From: Parietichytrium sp. I65-24A
Taxonomy: Eukaryota > Sar > Bigyra > Thraustochytrida > Thraustochytriidae
Assembly: GCA_012862575.1 (NCBI GenBank)
Contig: BLSF01000031.1
Coordinates: 62,001 to 126,000 of the forward strand
Length of the DNA: 64,000 bases
Reading direction: 5' to 3'
Shown: positions 44,024 to 55,380 of the stretch, piece after piece
Numbering within the stretch: position 1 is the stretch's first letter
Layout of the letters: each line of letters begins with the position of its first letter
The notes under the pieces: generated by a model
Databases searched by the model: none
What the model was told of the DNA's origin: nothing
The model's input: the letters and a program-made list of their open reading frames with translations, nothing else
Program-made: the position numbers and the translations under genes

Positions 44024-44932
44024 TTAAAGCTTGCTGGATTTGACGTAGTCTGGGACCTTTGGGTTCATGACTTGCCCGAGGACGCGCTCAAAATCCGGAT
44101 TGTGGATGAACGTTTTACTAGGCATCACCACAACGGCGCTGTTTGCGAGCTTGTCATCGGCAATCACCTGCATGAACGCGTCTGCGACCTTTTGCGGCGT
44201 GATGTGCGTCATGAGAATGTCTCTCAAAGGGCCTTTCTCCTTGGAGAATTCCTCCTTGAAAAAGCCACCCACGGTAGGGGTGTCCACCAAAACTGGGCAG
44301 ATGCAATTGAGCCTGACTTTGTGGGTCTTCAGGAGGCGCTTGGCTGAGAGCGTGTAGCCGACCACTGCCCACTTGGAACCAGCGTATGCGGGCTAATTTA
44401 GTTCTTTGGTTAGCCACAGGTTCATTTTCATTGCCTCCATAATATCGACCGAGTAACGAGAACGATGCAAACTTACAGTGTGATTGACTGCCGTGAGGCC
44501 CGCCATGGAGGCAGTGTTGATGACGACTCCAGGCACACCAGCTTCCTTCATAATTTCCGCAGCAATCTGCGCCCCGACAATCATCTGCGTCGAGTTGAGC
44601 TGGATCATCTTGATGACCTTCTGCTTGTCATCGTCCTTGACCACGATGCCAGCGTTTAAAAGGACCAGGTTCGCTACCTTTCCGAACACTTCCTTGGGCG
44701 TGCGGAGTGCCTCTTCCACCTGCGCCATGTCCGACATGTCCTTGCGCAGGAACGACGCTTTCCCGGGACCTTTGGCGTTAAGCTCCTGTGCCAACTTGCT
44801 TCCTTTGCTCTCATCGCACACATCCACCAAGAGCACACTGACGCCATTCTTCACTAGCCTTTCGCACATCTCAAGGCCAATTCCTTGCGCGGCGCCAGTC
44901 ACCACCGCGACAACAGAGCTATCCAGCTTCAT
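44024..44932 (-). CDS. Short-chain dehydrogenase, 15-PGDH-like, peroxisomal, two exons
   Basis: NAD(P)-dependent oxidoreductase of 274 aa. Exon 1 is 44932-44477, exon 2 is 44392-44024; the 84-nt intron has GTAAGT and TTAG ends, phase 0. The Rossmann motif TGAAQGIG is near the N-terminus, NAG is present, and the catalytic triad is S142, Y155, K159 (YAGSK); the intron falls two residues before Y155. The acidic residue after strand 2 (LLVDV) favours NAD. The C-terminus KSSKL is a canonical PTS1, so import into peroxisomes is expected. Overall layout resembles 15-hydroxyprostaglandin dehydrogenase-like SDRs; the substrate is not determined and a fatty-acid-derived alcohol is only a guess. The ATG at 44932 is used because the codons upstream offer only TTG. 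Confidence 0.9.
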
Positions 44933-47900
44933 TTTGCGCACGAACAACAACGATACACACCCTGCGGGCCGCGCTCTCCTTTCTTCGCTTCCTGGTCAAG
45001 TAGTGGCGCTCAAGGACCGTGATGGGTCTTGCGTTGCGTTGCGTTGCTGTGATCTACAGAGCACCTCTTTCGGGAGTCGCGTGTGCGCTGACAGTGAGTT
45101 TGTGCTTTGCCGACTGGAAGCAAGTCCAACTCTAGGAGCCCTGGCACAGCGGCACAGCTGGCACTCACTCGAGCTACTTACTATCTAAATTATACCCCTG
45201 GTGTTCAAAGATGTTGAAGGGTTGGATTGCTTGTCGATAGATTGACAGATAGATAGCTGCTGAGATCCATCTTTTCACTTTAACACTCAAAAGCTCTCTT
45301 CGCAAAGTTCGCGATGCCAAAGTTGGCTCTCTTCTATTCTCTTCTCTTCCTTCGATTCTCTTCGCTGCAAGCTGCAAGCTGCACGATGATGATGATCATC
45401 ATAGTGTCCATGGTGATCGATCGCTGAGCATGTTCATTGTAGGCGGTCAAGTTCAAGTGCAAGTTCACAGTCATTTCACCGCATGCGGAGCGAGGTTTCA
45501 CGCGACCAAAGCCGCATACCAAAGCTCACCGGCATAGTACTTGAATAAATCAGCGAGATGCACGTTGACATCGGCGGCCATGGAAACTTTGAAAGCTGCA
45601 GTTGCCCAAAGTTGGGGAAGGAAGGTATGAGTCAAGTTGACTAATTGTATGTGTTCGCGTTCGTTGACGTTCGTTGACGATGGATGAATCATCATCGTGA
45701 TAATTTTAGATCCTGTTCATCCTTGAGATGTGCTGTTGATGATAGTCGGACTGACAAAGACTTTACAGTTACCTTCTTTACTTCGCATTGAAAACTGACT
45801 GACCTGTAAGTGCTGGTAAGTTTTCCAAACTCGAACTTGCTGTTTCTGCCGATACTAGCTAGCACTGAATACTCCGCAAAAATTGTGAATGCTGTGGATT
45901 CTGTGAATGAATGAAGGAATGAATGAAAATGAGAACGAATGAAAGAAAGATGGAAAGAAGGAATGAACAGTTGGAAACTTGAAGATTGGTTTGACCACGC
46001 AAAACCTAGGTTTCATCACGAAGCTTCCCTGGTGTTTCAGGTGTTAGGGCTACATAACTGGATCATAGTGGCTACGAATTGTACTCTCTTCGCAGTCTTA
46101 CTGATCAGACTAAGTGGTGGGTAATCGAAAGGAGTGAGATTTATTATCATTGATAGTGATAAGGAAGAAGACCGGCAGTTTGCAGGTGTTTCCTGCGTAG
46201 GCGTTTCCTCCGCTAATGCGAATGTGCTAATCGATAGGAGCTATTTACACGGGTAGTCAGAACTTTTCCTTCCGTTTTCAAGATCAAGATTGATAAAAAT
46301 TTAAAATCATTGATGATCGATTCGATTTTGATTCAAGTGAACAAGAGTGAATGTTCTTCCGCTTCGCCAAAGAACTCGCCACAACAGGCTCCCACATTCA
46401 ACGCTCTTCGTTCCCCGAGTCCGAGTCCGAGTCTGAGTCCGACAAAACTTTGAAAAAAACATTTTTCAACGGAACTTCTCTGTGGTCTATTACTAGTCTA
46501 AACGGTCTAATTTAAACCCTAATATAATCACTAAATCAATACTACCAGGGGAAGTGCACACCGGACCCAGAATACTAATGTTAAAGGTACAGTACTATAC
46601 TGGGAAAGCCCTTCTTTCTCTCCTTGACTATCCTAATAGCGTTGATATCAAACAGGTAGCATTGGCAGCGAGTTCAGTGCCAATTACAATTAGCAGTAGT
46701 GCCAGCAAGTTCGAGTTCAACAAGTTCAATCATTCCAGACATTCCAGTTGGGATCAGTTGGGTGTTGAAGGAACGAGCAACTTTGATCAAGAAAGAGTGC
46801 GTCGATTTTGTTGATTTTTTATTGAACGAAGCAAGCTCCCTCGGTGCCATCCTTCTGGCATTCATGTTGGCAACAGCTCGTATCTGTTTACTCTGACCTC
46901 TGTGAAGTGGAAAGAAAAGAAGATTATAGGAATTACAGGACAGTAACCACGACCATCATCACGACGACGACTACGATCGTCGCTGTCACAAGTGAATTTT
47001 CAAGTTCCGCTCTTCGGTTAAATCACGGTTGAACTGACTGAAACAGAGCAGGAACACTAAGCAAGTCAGTCATTGTCTCAGAGGCTCAGAGGATCTCAGA
47101 GGCTCTCGGTCTCTCTCTCTCTCTCCTCATTGTTCGCTCAATCATGTTCAAATATCAATCAACCAAGAATGAGAGTCTAGAAGCAGATCGCACACTGCAC
47201 GCACACCTGTTGGACGAAATGGTCCTAAAAAGAAGCATATCTTCATAAGTGAGGCTGTTGCGAGGAATTCAGCTTCATGGCGTGAGCCCATAGGCCCCAC
47301 CAGCGATCCTCAACTTGCTCATTTAAAAAGTCTCACTTTGTTCTCACATGTCATGTTGATGTTCTGCTCTGACGGTGAACGAGCTTCCATTCTAACTTGC
47401 CGTCCCAAGCGGGCGGGCACTCCGTGGGCACTCCGTGGGCACACCGTGGGAGCGGGCTTATCATCGTCTCACGAGTCGCTTGACCCAGCGATACAGCAAT
47501 ACAGCAATACAGCAATACTGCGATACTGCGATACAGCGATGATGAAACCTTCGCACCCAAGTTTCCAAGCTCACTGCAATGGATTGATCACCTCAATCAA
47601 GTCCATATCTTGATCAAGCAATCAATCAGGAACAATGAAACACGTCACATCAAAGCAAAGCATTGCACAGTTGTGTAAGTGTTTCTTCACAACGCGCAAA
47701 CAAGACCACGAGTTCCAAGGGTCAAGACTTTCTACAACAAATTTGGTGCAACTCTCCGCTCTAAAGTTGCTCTATCAAGAGTGCACACTGTCCTACAGTG
47801 AGCATTAGTGATCTTGACAGTGAAAAGCTCTTTTGAGTTGGTTGGAATGAATGAAATGAGCAAGCTTAAAGGAATTGACTGACTCACTGTCAACGAGAAG

Positions 47901-48823
47901 CAAGCTAACATCAACAAAGAAGTGCGCGTTCACAAATGCTGCTTAGATCTGCTCTATCCACTGCAACTTGTGCTGTGAGAGGAATAAATTCGGCCAAATT
48001 TGAGTAATTCGTTTCTCTGTTGTTTTGGCGCTAGGATCGGGTACCGCTCGCTAGTGAGTACCGGTACATTCATCACCATCGGCCTCATGGTACTATTCCA
48101 GCGCAGACATGTGAGTCCGAGATGGACGAAGGAAGAGTTGCTAAACTTACAAGCAAGTCACAAATAGCCAATTGAGCCAGGATCATTTGAAGCCATTTAT
48201 CTTGAAAATTGAAGTGAAAGTACGGAGCGACAATGGGGAAAGCGACAAGCAAGGCGAATGTACAAGCATGATTGTCTGTCTGTCTGTGTCTTTCTTGCCC
48301 ACGACACTCACGTTTCTTTCATTGCTTCAACATTAACCTCGCCAGGTTCGCTGTACGCAGCTCCTCCAGCCCGCCAGCCGCACTCACAACAACTACAACT
48401 TTGTTTCCTTTTCACTGTGCAACTTTCACAACTTTCACAGCTTGCCAGTGTCGGCTATTGTTGGCTGCTCGCGGGAAAGGGAAAAAGTTGTTTTCCATTC
48501 TCTCTTCCCATTTCTCATTCGTCTTCTAGCACCGCTACGCGACGCACTCCTATCCCACGTCTACCGGTCGGAGTAGCAGTCGCCCCATCGCGCGGACTTT
48601 TGCAATGAATCATCTCTCAATGTTTGAGTTGAACATTGACAGTGCCACAGTGAATGTTCAATCAACTAACAAAGACAAAGAGAGCAACAAACCAAAATTC
48701 ACAGTGTCTCCGAGAGTGAGTTAGAGTGGGAAAGGTCCCCGCTGTATGCAGAGCGGGTGTCCTCGCAGGCGGCTAGCGGTTGTATAGTTGCCCGCCGTAG
48801 ATAAAAGGGTACGCTCGCGAAGG
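44933..48823. other. Intergenic, 3.9 kb, no gene supported
   Basis: The largest gene-free region before the last one. It contains GAATGAAT repeats near 45905-45935, GAGTCC repeats near 46418-46441, three GGGCACWCCGT units at about 47414-47450, and ACAGCAAT/ACTGCGAT repeats at about 47490-47540. Short open frames have no family likeness. A gene of many tiny exons cannot be excluded by eye. Confidence 0.4.
47490..47540. repeat. 8-bp tandem repeat (RCAGYRAT-type)
   Basis: Several head-to-tail octamers of the type ACAGCAAT grading into ACTGCGAT; likely a minisatellite. Confidence 0.75.
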
Positions 48824-50482
48824 ATGGTCAGAGACCAAAAGCGTGTGTCCGATATCAGTTTGGCAAGTTCGAGGAAGAGCGGCGCGGAAGAGATGGAGGC
48901 GGAGAATGTACTCAGCGTGGGAGTGAAAAGGAGCTCCAGAGCGGCGGAAGATGCAGCGCAATTGGTTTCTCATGTCGCACCGGAAGAAGATGTGGGCGAC
49001 GTGGTTGATCCTGGTAAGGGAACCGAGGATGTCGAGGACGGGGACGAAGATGTTGAACCCATGCCGCGAGTGGAGAGCAAGCCGGGCATGAAGCATCGAG
49101 CGAGTCTCACGACAAGGCTCATTGGCAATTTGCAGAGAGAGTCGCAGTCCAAGTCATCGTGGGTGGTCGGGCTCTTGTATTTCGAGAAAGACCCTGGCTT
49201 CAAGATGCTGCGGAAAACTTTGGGATATAGGCTGCTGGAGATTCCCAGGTTCAGGTCCAAGATGGTGGCCAAGAGGTTTCCCGCACGCCTTGAGTTTGTG
49301 GAGCTGAGCGAGGAGGAGATTGACATGGAATACCACTTTCGTCAACTCTTCGAGGACAAGGTGCTTACCCATAAGGAGCTCGACGAGTTCGTCGGAAATA
49401 TGTTTAACGACTTTGAGCACCCCATGACGAACCCTTTGTGGCAGATTACCTATATTCCCAAGCTGGAGGATGGCGGCTCGTGTCTCATCACCAATATTAG
49501 TCACATAATTGGCGACGGAATCGCCCAGATAGAGGTCCTACTGCGCCTTCTCGACCCTCCGGAGGAGGAAGAGAATCCCAACGCCAAGCGTAGGACCACG
49601 TTCAAGGCCCCCGCGAAGCGGAAAACCCCAGCGCTTGGGCCCTTGACAAAAGCCAAGGTTGTTCTCGGCGGTGTGTGGGACGGAATTTTCAGTGTCTTCG
49701 GCTCCCCGGATCATAGCAACTCGCTACGGCCAAAAAATTTCAAGAACCCCAGCGCATCTAAGCGCTGCTCATTCAGCGAAACCATCGACCTGGAGAAAGT
49801 CAAGGAGATCAAAAATATCTATCATGGCTCAACTCTGAATGACGTTCTCGTCACGTTGCTCACCCTCACCTTGCGTGCATACTTTTTGGAAAATGACAAG
49901 AAAGCGCTCAAGCATCGAGTCCGGGCTCAGTTTCCAATCAACCTGCGCTCTCGTAAAGAAGGGGCCTTCCGCGGAGGAAATCCTAGAAACAAGTTTGCGT
50001 ACGGGTTTATGCCATTCCACGTCTCGCACACTGGTGACCAGACCTCTTTGCTGTGGAAAACAAAGAGGACCTTGGACAAAATCAAGAGCTCACCGTCCCC
50101 ATACGTCCAGCAGCGCATAGGGGCCTTTGTGTCTCAGATTCTTCCGCTCAAGTCGCTCAACTCCCAGCTGCTCAATCTTGCAGCCAAAGCTACCGCCCAG
50201 CTCTCCAATGTCCCTGGCCCACAGTCCCAAGCCAGTGTTGGCGGTGCAAAGATTAAAGACCTGCGATTCCTCTTATACAGCCCTCTCACATTCTATTGCG
50301 GTCTGCTTACCTATGATGGCAAGCTCTCCGCCTCATTCTGTATTGACAGCAAGCTTATTGACCCGACCCTCCTCTCCAAGCACTGGTTGCCGGAATTCGA
50401 AAAGTTTTATCAACATGCGAAAGAGACTGCCGGGGAAGCAAAGGTCATCTATCGACCAACATCCTGTTGGAATCACATCTGA
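48824..50482 (+). CDS. Wax ester synthase/diacylglycerol acyltransferase-like (WS/DGAT)
   Basis: Acyl-CoA-dependent acyltransferase of 552 aa, expected to esterify fatty alcohols or diacylglycerol for storage lipids, by family. An acidic, disordered N-terminus (about 1-90) precedes the catalytic domain. The family HHxxxDG motif appears as SHIIGDG (226-232): the second His, which acts as base in related CoA acyltransferases, and the Asp-Gly are kept, but the first His is Ser. Downstream TLNDVLVTLL and SNVPGPQ (from about 462), then VGG, match the C-terminal WS/DGAT domain. No clear membrane helix. Codons upstream of 48824 offer only a TTG start; M24 (MEAEN) is another possible start. Its activity is probable but the Ser change leaves room for a different acceptor. 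Confidence 0.88.
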   Translation: MVRDQKRVSDISLASSRKSGAEEMEAENVLSVGVKRSSRAAEDAAQLVSHVAPEEDVGDVVDPGKGTEDVEDGDEDVEPMPRVESKPGMKHRASLTTRLIGNLQRESQSKSSWVVGLLYFEKDPGFKMLRKTLGYRLLEIPRFRSKMVAKRFPARLEFVELSEEEIDMEYHFRQLFEDKVLTHKELDEFVGNMFNDFEHPMTNPLWQITYIPKLEDGGSCLITNISHIIGDGIAQIEVLLRLLDPPEEEENPNAKRRTTFKAPAKRKTPALGPLTKAKVVLGGVWDGIFSVFGSPDHSNSLRPKNFKNPSASKRCSFSETIDLEKVKEIKNIYHGSTLNDVLVTLLTLTLRAYFLENDKKALKHRVRAQFPINLRSRKEGAFRGGNPRNKFAYGFMPFHVSHTGDQTSLLWKTKRTLDKIKSSPSPYVQQRIGAFVSQILPLKSLNSQLLNLAAKATAQLSNVPGPQSQASVGGAKIKDLRFLLYSPLTFYCGLLTYDGKLSASFCIDSKLIDPTLLSKHWLPEFEKFYQHAKETAGEAKVIYRPTSCWNHI

Positions 50483-51426
50483 AAGGTCTATCGACGGCCA
50501 CCGCGGTCGTTTTCTCGACACGCTTGTTCAGAAGGTGCCATATCTTGGTCATGTTGACGTGCCGTTTTTTATTTTTGTTTCGATTGATTGTTGTTTTTGC
50601 TGTGTAATTCATCACCATCCCTTCTTGTATTTCGATTTGAATCTTTTTCTTGTCAATTTCATCAATGCCGTCCCGCCGATCTTGCAAAAGGAAGGAAGGA
50701 ACCAGTGGCAATTGAAAGAACGTTTCAAGTGCCTGGTACCGTGTGAAAAACACAACTAACCGCTATATAGATAATTGTTTAAGACCAGCCCGGGGCTCAG
50801 CTCAAGTGTCCGTCAACGGTCATATTTTTCATTTTATGAAAAATGAAAATTGAAAAGTACTCATTCATTCACTCATTCATTCAGAGTCAGTCAGCCACTA
50901 CTCACAGTAAGTGCTTCTCACTACCCGTACGTTCCCGGTTTCTCTCATCTCGTACATTCCGTTGTCTTTTCTCTCGCTGTCTTCTTCTTCCGATCCGATG
51001 TGCGTATGATTCGCAGTCAGCGCACGCGTACTGTTGCCAGAGAGTGGATAAAACCATTCTTTCATTCTTTCTTTCATTCTTTCACCCACCCACCCACCCA
51101 CCTACCCACTCATTGACTGACTGGTTGACCTATCGTCCACGTCGCGCGAGCCACGCGCACGGTGGATAGTCTTTGCTTTGAGAGCACGGCTTGGCTTCGG
51201 TTTGCTCGAGCGCGAGAAGGAAGCTGCTCCATCGGTCCTTGTAATTCCCTGTCTGCATCTGTGTCTGTGTCTGTGTCTGCATCTGTGTCTGTGTGTTTGC
51301 GTTTGCGTTTGCATTTGCATTTGTGTTCTCGCGACGAAAGGTCGTGCATGCTCGGACTTTGCGCGAGTGCAGTTGGCGTGAGGCGGGCGGGGCAGGGCAG
51401 AGCCCATCATCACATCTATCTTCAAG
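50483..51426. other. Intergenic between acyltransferase and kinesin
   Basis: Holds the kinesin promoter and 5' UTR. Contains CATT repeats at 50862-50880, CCCA repeats at about 51082-51105 and a pyrimidine/GT-rich CTGTGT-TTGCGT tract at about 51255-51328. Frames across these are repetitive and unconvincing. Confidence 0.45.
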
Positions 51427-54400
51427 ATGCCTTGGCCGCTATCCCTCTCCGGCGGCGGGCAGAGATCGGTCCTTCCGGTGACCTCGCTGGACGTCGAACA
51501 TGGAGCCATGGAGGACGAGCTGGCCGCGCAGGTCTCCAAGAAGGCTTCGATCCTCGCGAGCGCGGGGGGAAGGGACCCCCGGCTGGAGGAAGACGACGCT
51601 CCCGCGATCACCAGCGATCAAGCCAGCTTGACCAGCCGCGGGCTCGTGGGCATGCATTCGGCGTTCGACATCGATGAGATGCTAAAGGACGAGAACAACA
51701 AGCTGGCCCGCGGCAAGAAGGAGGCCTATGTGCCGTACGCCGTGGCGGAGGAGAACATCAAAGTCATCGTGCAAGATCTGGCGCAGGTCAAGGACGCAAA
51801 CCTTATGATGCTGGCCCAGGTCGAGGACAGTTACGCGCAGTACTTGGAACAGTCTCGGAAAAAGTATGAGGATGCGGTGGAGGCACTCAAGAAGCGCTCG
51901 ATGGACTGCATCGGGAACTACAAAGCGGCACTCAAACGCTCACAGGACCTCCAGAAACGCAAGGAGCACACGTTCAATCGCTCGCAAGCAGAGCTGCGAT
52001 TGCAGCTCGAGACGGCCAACCAGGGATGCAAGGCGCTCGAAGAGGAGATCCTCTTCTTGAACCGCAAGATCCGCGAGCACGAGTCTGAGCGGGACGGCAT
52101 GCAGCTGAGCATCGAGAAGGAGAAGGCCCGAGCACTAGAGATCATCGAAAACTACGAGAGGCACGGCATGGGCAGGGAGGAGTGGGAGCAGCGCCAAGGC
52201 CCGTTCGCAAACAGGTGCGAGGTCAAGGAGGAAGGCGTAAACACCGAGGTCGATGGTTTGATTGCCAAATTGGATCTGGAGTACGACTCGAAAGAAATAA
52301 ACACGGACTGCGTCCTTGCTCTGGACCGAGACGCGATCTTGCGGCCAGCCGTGGACCTGGAGGACTCGGAGATCAACACGGATCCGCAGGTTGTCGTGGA
52401 CAAACAGGACGCTCAGGTTAATACGGATCCTGTTTCTGTCGCAGAGGAGAAGCTTATTGCAGGCCCAGACCCAGACACGGGGATCCGAGCAATCTCAAGC
52501 CTGAGCATGAGCACAACTACTGACGACGCGTCCAGAGCAGCTTCACCAGCTGAGGTGGCAGGCAACCAATCGATGCCTCCGAGCAGCTTGGAGCAGACGG
52601 CGGAAACGAAGGAGTCGTCCGAAGCCGTAATTGCCATCGCTCCATCCAGCGATGCGGCCGACAACAAGGAGCGCGTTGATATAGTTCGAGACCAGCCAGC
52701 GTACGTTGTCTTGATAGAGAAATTAACTGCTTATCGCGAGGGCATGAAAGACAGCGAAGAGGCCCTTGCTGTGGCACAGCGCTCCGTGGAGGACTGGATT
52801 GTTGCATTCAAGGAAACCGAGAATCGCAAGCCGAAGAAGGAAGATTACCCAGCCGATGTCAAGGAGCTCGTGGGCAAAATGAAGAAGAACATGAAGCGAG
52901 TTGCATCCTACGAGACGAAGATCAAGACCTGCGAGGAGGAGCTGCTTGGGCTTTTAGGGATTGCTCAGCAAGTCGTGGTCAACGAGGGCCCAAGCCCAGC
53001 TCCCTCGCAAGAGCAAAGCAACGGGGAAAGGCCATCCTCCACGCCCGAAGTTATGAGCCCCGGACCCATGAGCCCAACAGCACAGGGGGACGGTTCCGCA
53101 GTCGATCGCGAAAAGCTCGGCGCACTACAAGCGAAACTGAGCGAGCAAAAGAAGCTCATCTCATCATTAAAGGCCAAGCTGGCGGAGGCAGAAGAGTCAA
53201 AGCGGTCTCTGATGACTTCCCCAGCTGGCTCACCCGTGGTGTCTCCGCTTGGCTCTCCGGCAGAGTCCGTGATGGGTGAGGGCGGCTTGGAGGATTTGAC
53301 GTTGATTGGGGATCATGACGAGCACGAGGAAAAAGAGGAGAAGAAGGAGGACGATGACGAAAAAATGGACGAAGACGATGCTACAGATGGCATCGAGGAT
53401 CGTGCAAGCGTCTCGACTTCCAGCAAGGGTAATGCTAAATTGCGAGAGCAGATCGCAGACCTAGAAAGCGAGCTCAAGTCCGTTCGCTCAGAGTTGGAAA
53501 AGTACAAGGAGGCTGAGAGTAAAGAGGCCGACAAGAACCCATCCACGAAGCGATATATGGACAAGATCAAAGCCACAGAAAAGAAGCTCAAGGACGCCGA
53601 AAAGCAGCTGAAGGAAGCTAAGAACAAAGCCAACCGGCTGGAGCAACAAGTCGAGAAATTGGAAAAGTTGGGTGGCGGAGGTGGTGGTGGAGGAGGTGGT
53701 GGTGGCGGCGGCGGCGGGGGTGATGCAGCGAAGGTCAGGAAAGAGCTCGAGGAGCTGAAGAAGAAAACGAAAAAGCAAATGGATGACCAGGAGAAAGCCA
53801 ATCAGAAAGCGACTCGCGCATTAGAGAAGGAGCTTGACGAGGTCAAGACCTCTGCAACAGCGATGCAAGAGGAGCTGGAAAAACTTCGCGCAGAAGTTTC
53901 GACCCTTCGGGAGCAAAGTGCAAAGCTAGGGGACATGGAGAAAGAGTTTGGCGAGCTTCAAGAGAAGACCCGTTTCACCGAGGAGCTGCAGGCCCAGCAC
54001 TCCAAACTCGCTCAGGATATGGCTGAGATGGAGGAGAAGTACAAAGAGGAGCAAGGCCTAAGGAAAAAGTATTGGAACATGATGGAAGATATGAAGGGTA
54101 AAATTCGCGTTTTCGCGCGCTGCAGACCTTTTGCGGGCTACGAAAAGGAGCGAAACTGTGGACAGGTGGTAAAATTTCTGGACGAGTACACTATGGACGT
54201 GGAAAGCGAGCGCGGTACCAAGCAGTTTGTCTATGATCGCGTCTTTGGAATGGACTCGACGCAGGACGAGGTGTTTGAAGACACAAAGAACCTCATTCAG
54301 TCATCTTTAGATGGCTACAACGTGTGCGTCTTTGCGTACGGCCAGACGGGGAGTGGAAAGACATTCACGATGGTTGGAAGCCCAGAAATGCCTGGTATTG

Positions 54401-55212
54401 TACGTCGTAGCGTGTCAGAAATCTACAAGTTCAAAGCTCAAATGGAGGGCAAGAATGAGATCGTGGTTCGTCTGTACATGTTGGAGCTGTACTTGGACAA
54501 CCTGCTCGATCTGCTTTACACAGTCGTGAAGAAGCTCGATCCGAACAGTGTTCCCAAGGAGCCTCCAAAACTGGATATCAAGAAGGACAAGAGTGGAACT
54601 GTGTTTGTTAAGGGAGCTCAAATGATTACGGTAAATACAGAGGAAGAGCTGCTGCAATTTTTTGAAAGGGCCAATGCCTCGAGAAAAGTGTCGTCCACGA
54701 AGATGAACGCAGGAAGCTCTCGTTCTCATCTCATTTTCTCGGTGGTGCTCGAGAATACAGACTTGACAAGCAAGAAGACAACCATAGGGAAGCTTTCCTT
54801 GGTCGATCTTGCAGGCAGTGAGCGTCAGGAGAAGACGGGAGCATCCGGAGACCAGCTTAAGGAAGCCATGAGTATTAACAAGTCTTTGTCCGCGCTGGGT
54901 GACGTTATTTCAGCACTCAGTAACAACGAGTCCTTCATTCCATACCGGAATAATAAGCTCACGCAGGTGATGAGCGATTCCCTGGGAGGCAATGCGAAAA
55001 CTCTGATGTTTGTCAACATCTCCCCCGCGGACTACAATGTGGACGAAACTCTTTCTTCCCTCACCTATGCATCGCGCGTCAAGTTAATCACCAATAACGC
55101 GGACAAGTCAGTCGAATCGGAGGAAGTGTCTAAACTGAAGAAGGTAATCAAGGAGCTGATGGCTTCCGGTGGAAAGTCCGAGCTGCTAGATTCTCTCGAC
55201 TTAGAGTTGTAA
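51427..55212 (+). CDS. Kinesin-14-like motor with C-terminal motor domain
   Basis: Microtubule motor of 1,261 aa, one exon. The N-terminal 890 residues are mostly coiled coil with Ser/Pro- and acid-rich linkers and a run of 17 Gly (53671-53721, about residues 749-765). The neck LRKKYWNMMEDMKGKIRVFAR leads into the motor (about 890-1235): P-loop GQTGSGKT (972-979), switch I NAGSSRSH, switch II DLAGSE, and YRNNKLT. A C-terminal position and this neck place it in kinesin-14, whose characterised members mostly move to microtubule minus ends. Neck and motor look like the plant KCBP group, but no MyTH4 or FERM domain is visible. A short SKLKKVIKELM helix follows the motor. An alternative start is the ATG at 51508. 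Confidence 0.93.
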   Translation: MPWPLSLSGGGQRSVLPVTSLDVEHGAMEDELAAQVSKKASILASAGGRDPRLEEDDAPAITSDQASLTSRGLVGMHSAFDIDEMLKDENNKLARGKKEAYVPYAVAEENIKVIVQDLAQVKDANLMMLAQVEDSYAQYLEQSRKKYEDAVEALKKRSMDCIGNYKAALKRSQDLQKRKEHTFNRSQAELRLQLETANQGCKALEEEILFLNRKIREHESERDGMQLSIEKEKARALEIIENYERHGMGREEWEQRQGPFANRCEVKEEGVNTEVDGLIAKLDLEYDSKEINTDCVLALDRDAILRPAVDLEDSEINTDPQVVVDKQDAQVNTDPVSVAEEKLIAGPDPDTGIRAISSLSMSTTTDDASRAASPAEVAGNQSMPPSSLEQTAETKESSEAVIAIAPSSDAADNKERVDIVRDQPAYVVLIEKLTAYREGMKDSEEALAVAQRSVEDWIVAFKETENRKPKKEDYPADVKELVGKMKKNMKRVASYETKIKTCEEELLGLLGIAQQVVVNEGPSPAPSQEQSNGERPSSTPEVMSPGPMSPTAQGDGSAVDREKLGALQAKLSEQKKLISSLKAKLAEAEESKRSLMTSPAGSPVVSPLGSPAESVMGEGGLEDLTLIGDHDEHEEKEEKKEDDDEKMDEDDATDGIEDRASVSTSSKGNAKLREQIADLESELKSVRSELEKYKEAESKEADKNPSTKRYMDKIKATEKKLKDAEKQLKEAKNKANRLEQQVEKLEKLGGGGGGGGGGGGGGGGGDAAKVRKELEELKKKTKKQMDDQEKANQKATRALEKELDEVKTSATAMQEELEKLRAEVSTLREQSAKLGDMEKEFGELQEKTRFTEELQAQHSKLAQDMAEMEEKYKEEQGLRKKYWNMMEDMKGKIRVFARCRPFAGYEKERNCGQVVKFLDEYTMDVESERGTKQFVYDRVFGMDSTQDEVFEDTKNLIQSSLDGYNVCVFAYGQTGSGKTFTMVGSPEMPGIVRRSVSEIYKFKAQMEGKNEIVVRLYMLELYLDNLLDLLYTVVKKLDPNSVPKEPPKLDIKKDKSGTVFVKGAQMITVNTEEELLQFFERANASRKVSSTKMNAGSSRSHLIFSVVLENTDLTSKKTTIGKLSLVDLAGSERQEKTGASGDQLKEAMSINKSLSALGDVISALSNNESFIPYRNNKLTQVMSDSLGGNAKTLMFVNISPADYNVDETLSSLTYASRVKLITNNADKSVESEEVSKLKKVIKELMASGGKSELLDSLDLEL
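53671..53721 (+). repeat. Poly-glycine (GGN)n tract in kinesin
   Basis: Seventeen consecutive Gly codons using GGT, GGC, GGA and GGG, between two coiled-coil segments; it likely acts as a flexible hinge and is prone to slippage. Confidence 0.9.
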
Positions 55213-55380
55213 TTACAATAGGAGAATGCTCGTTTCCCGCGCGACAGTGTGCGGTGAGAGCTAGAGATAAATATTGCGGTCATGCTGCCAGAGTTAGAGA
55301 AAGAAATGCTAGTTTTAATTAAAATGTAACAGTAAATTGCGAAGAGAAACAGAAACAGAAAAAGTGCGCAAAATCGATGA

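Noticed and set aside
48738-48757. Small hairpin CCCGCT...AGCGGG considered as a terminator or tRNA part
   Set aside because: No cloverleaf, A box or B box around it; a six-base stem is expected by chance in a window of this size.
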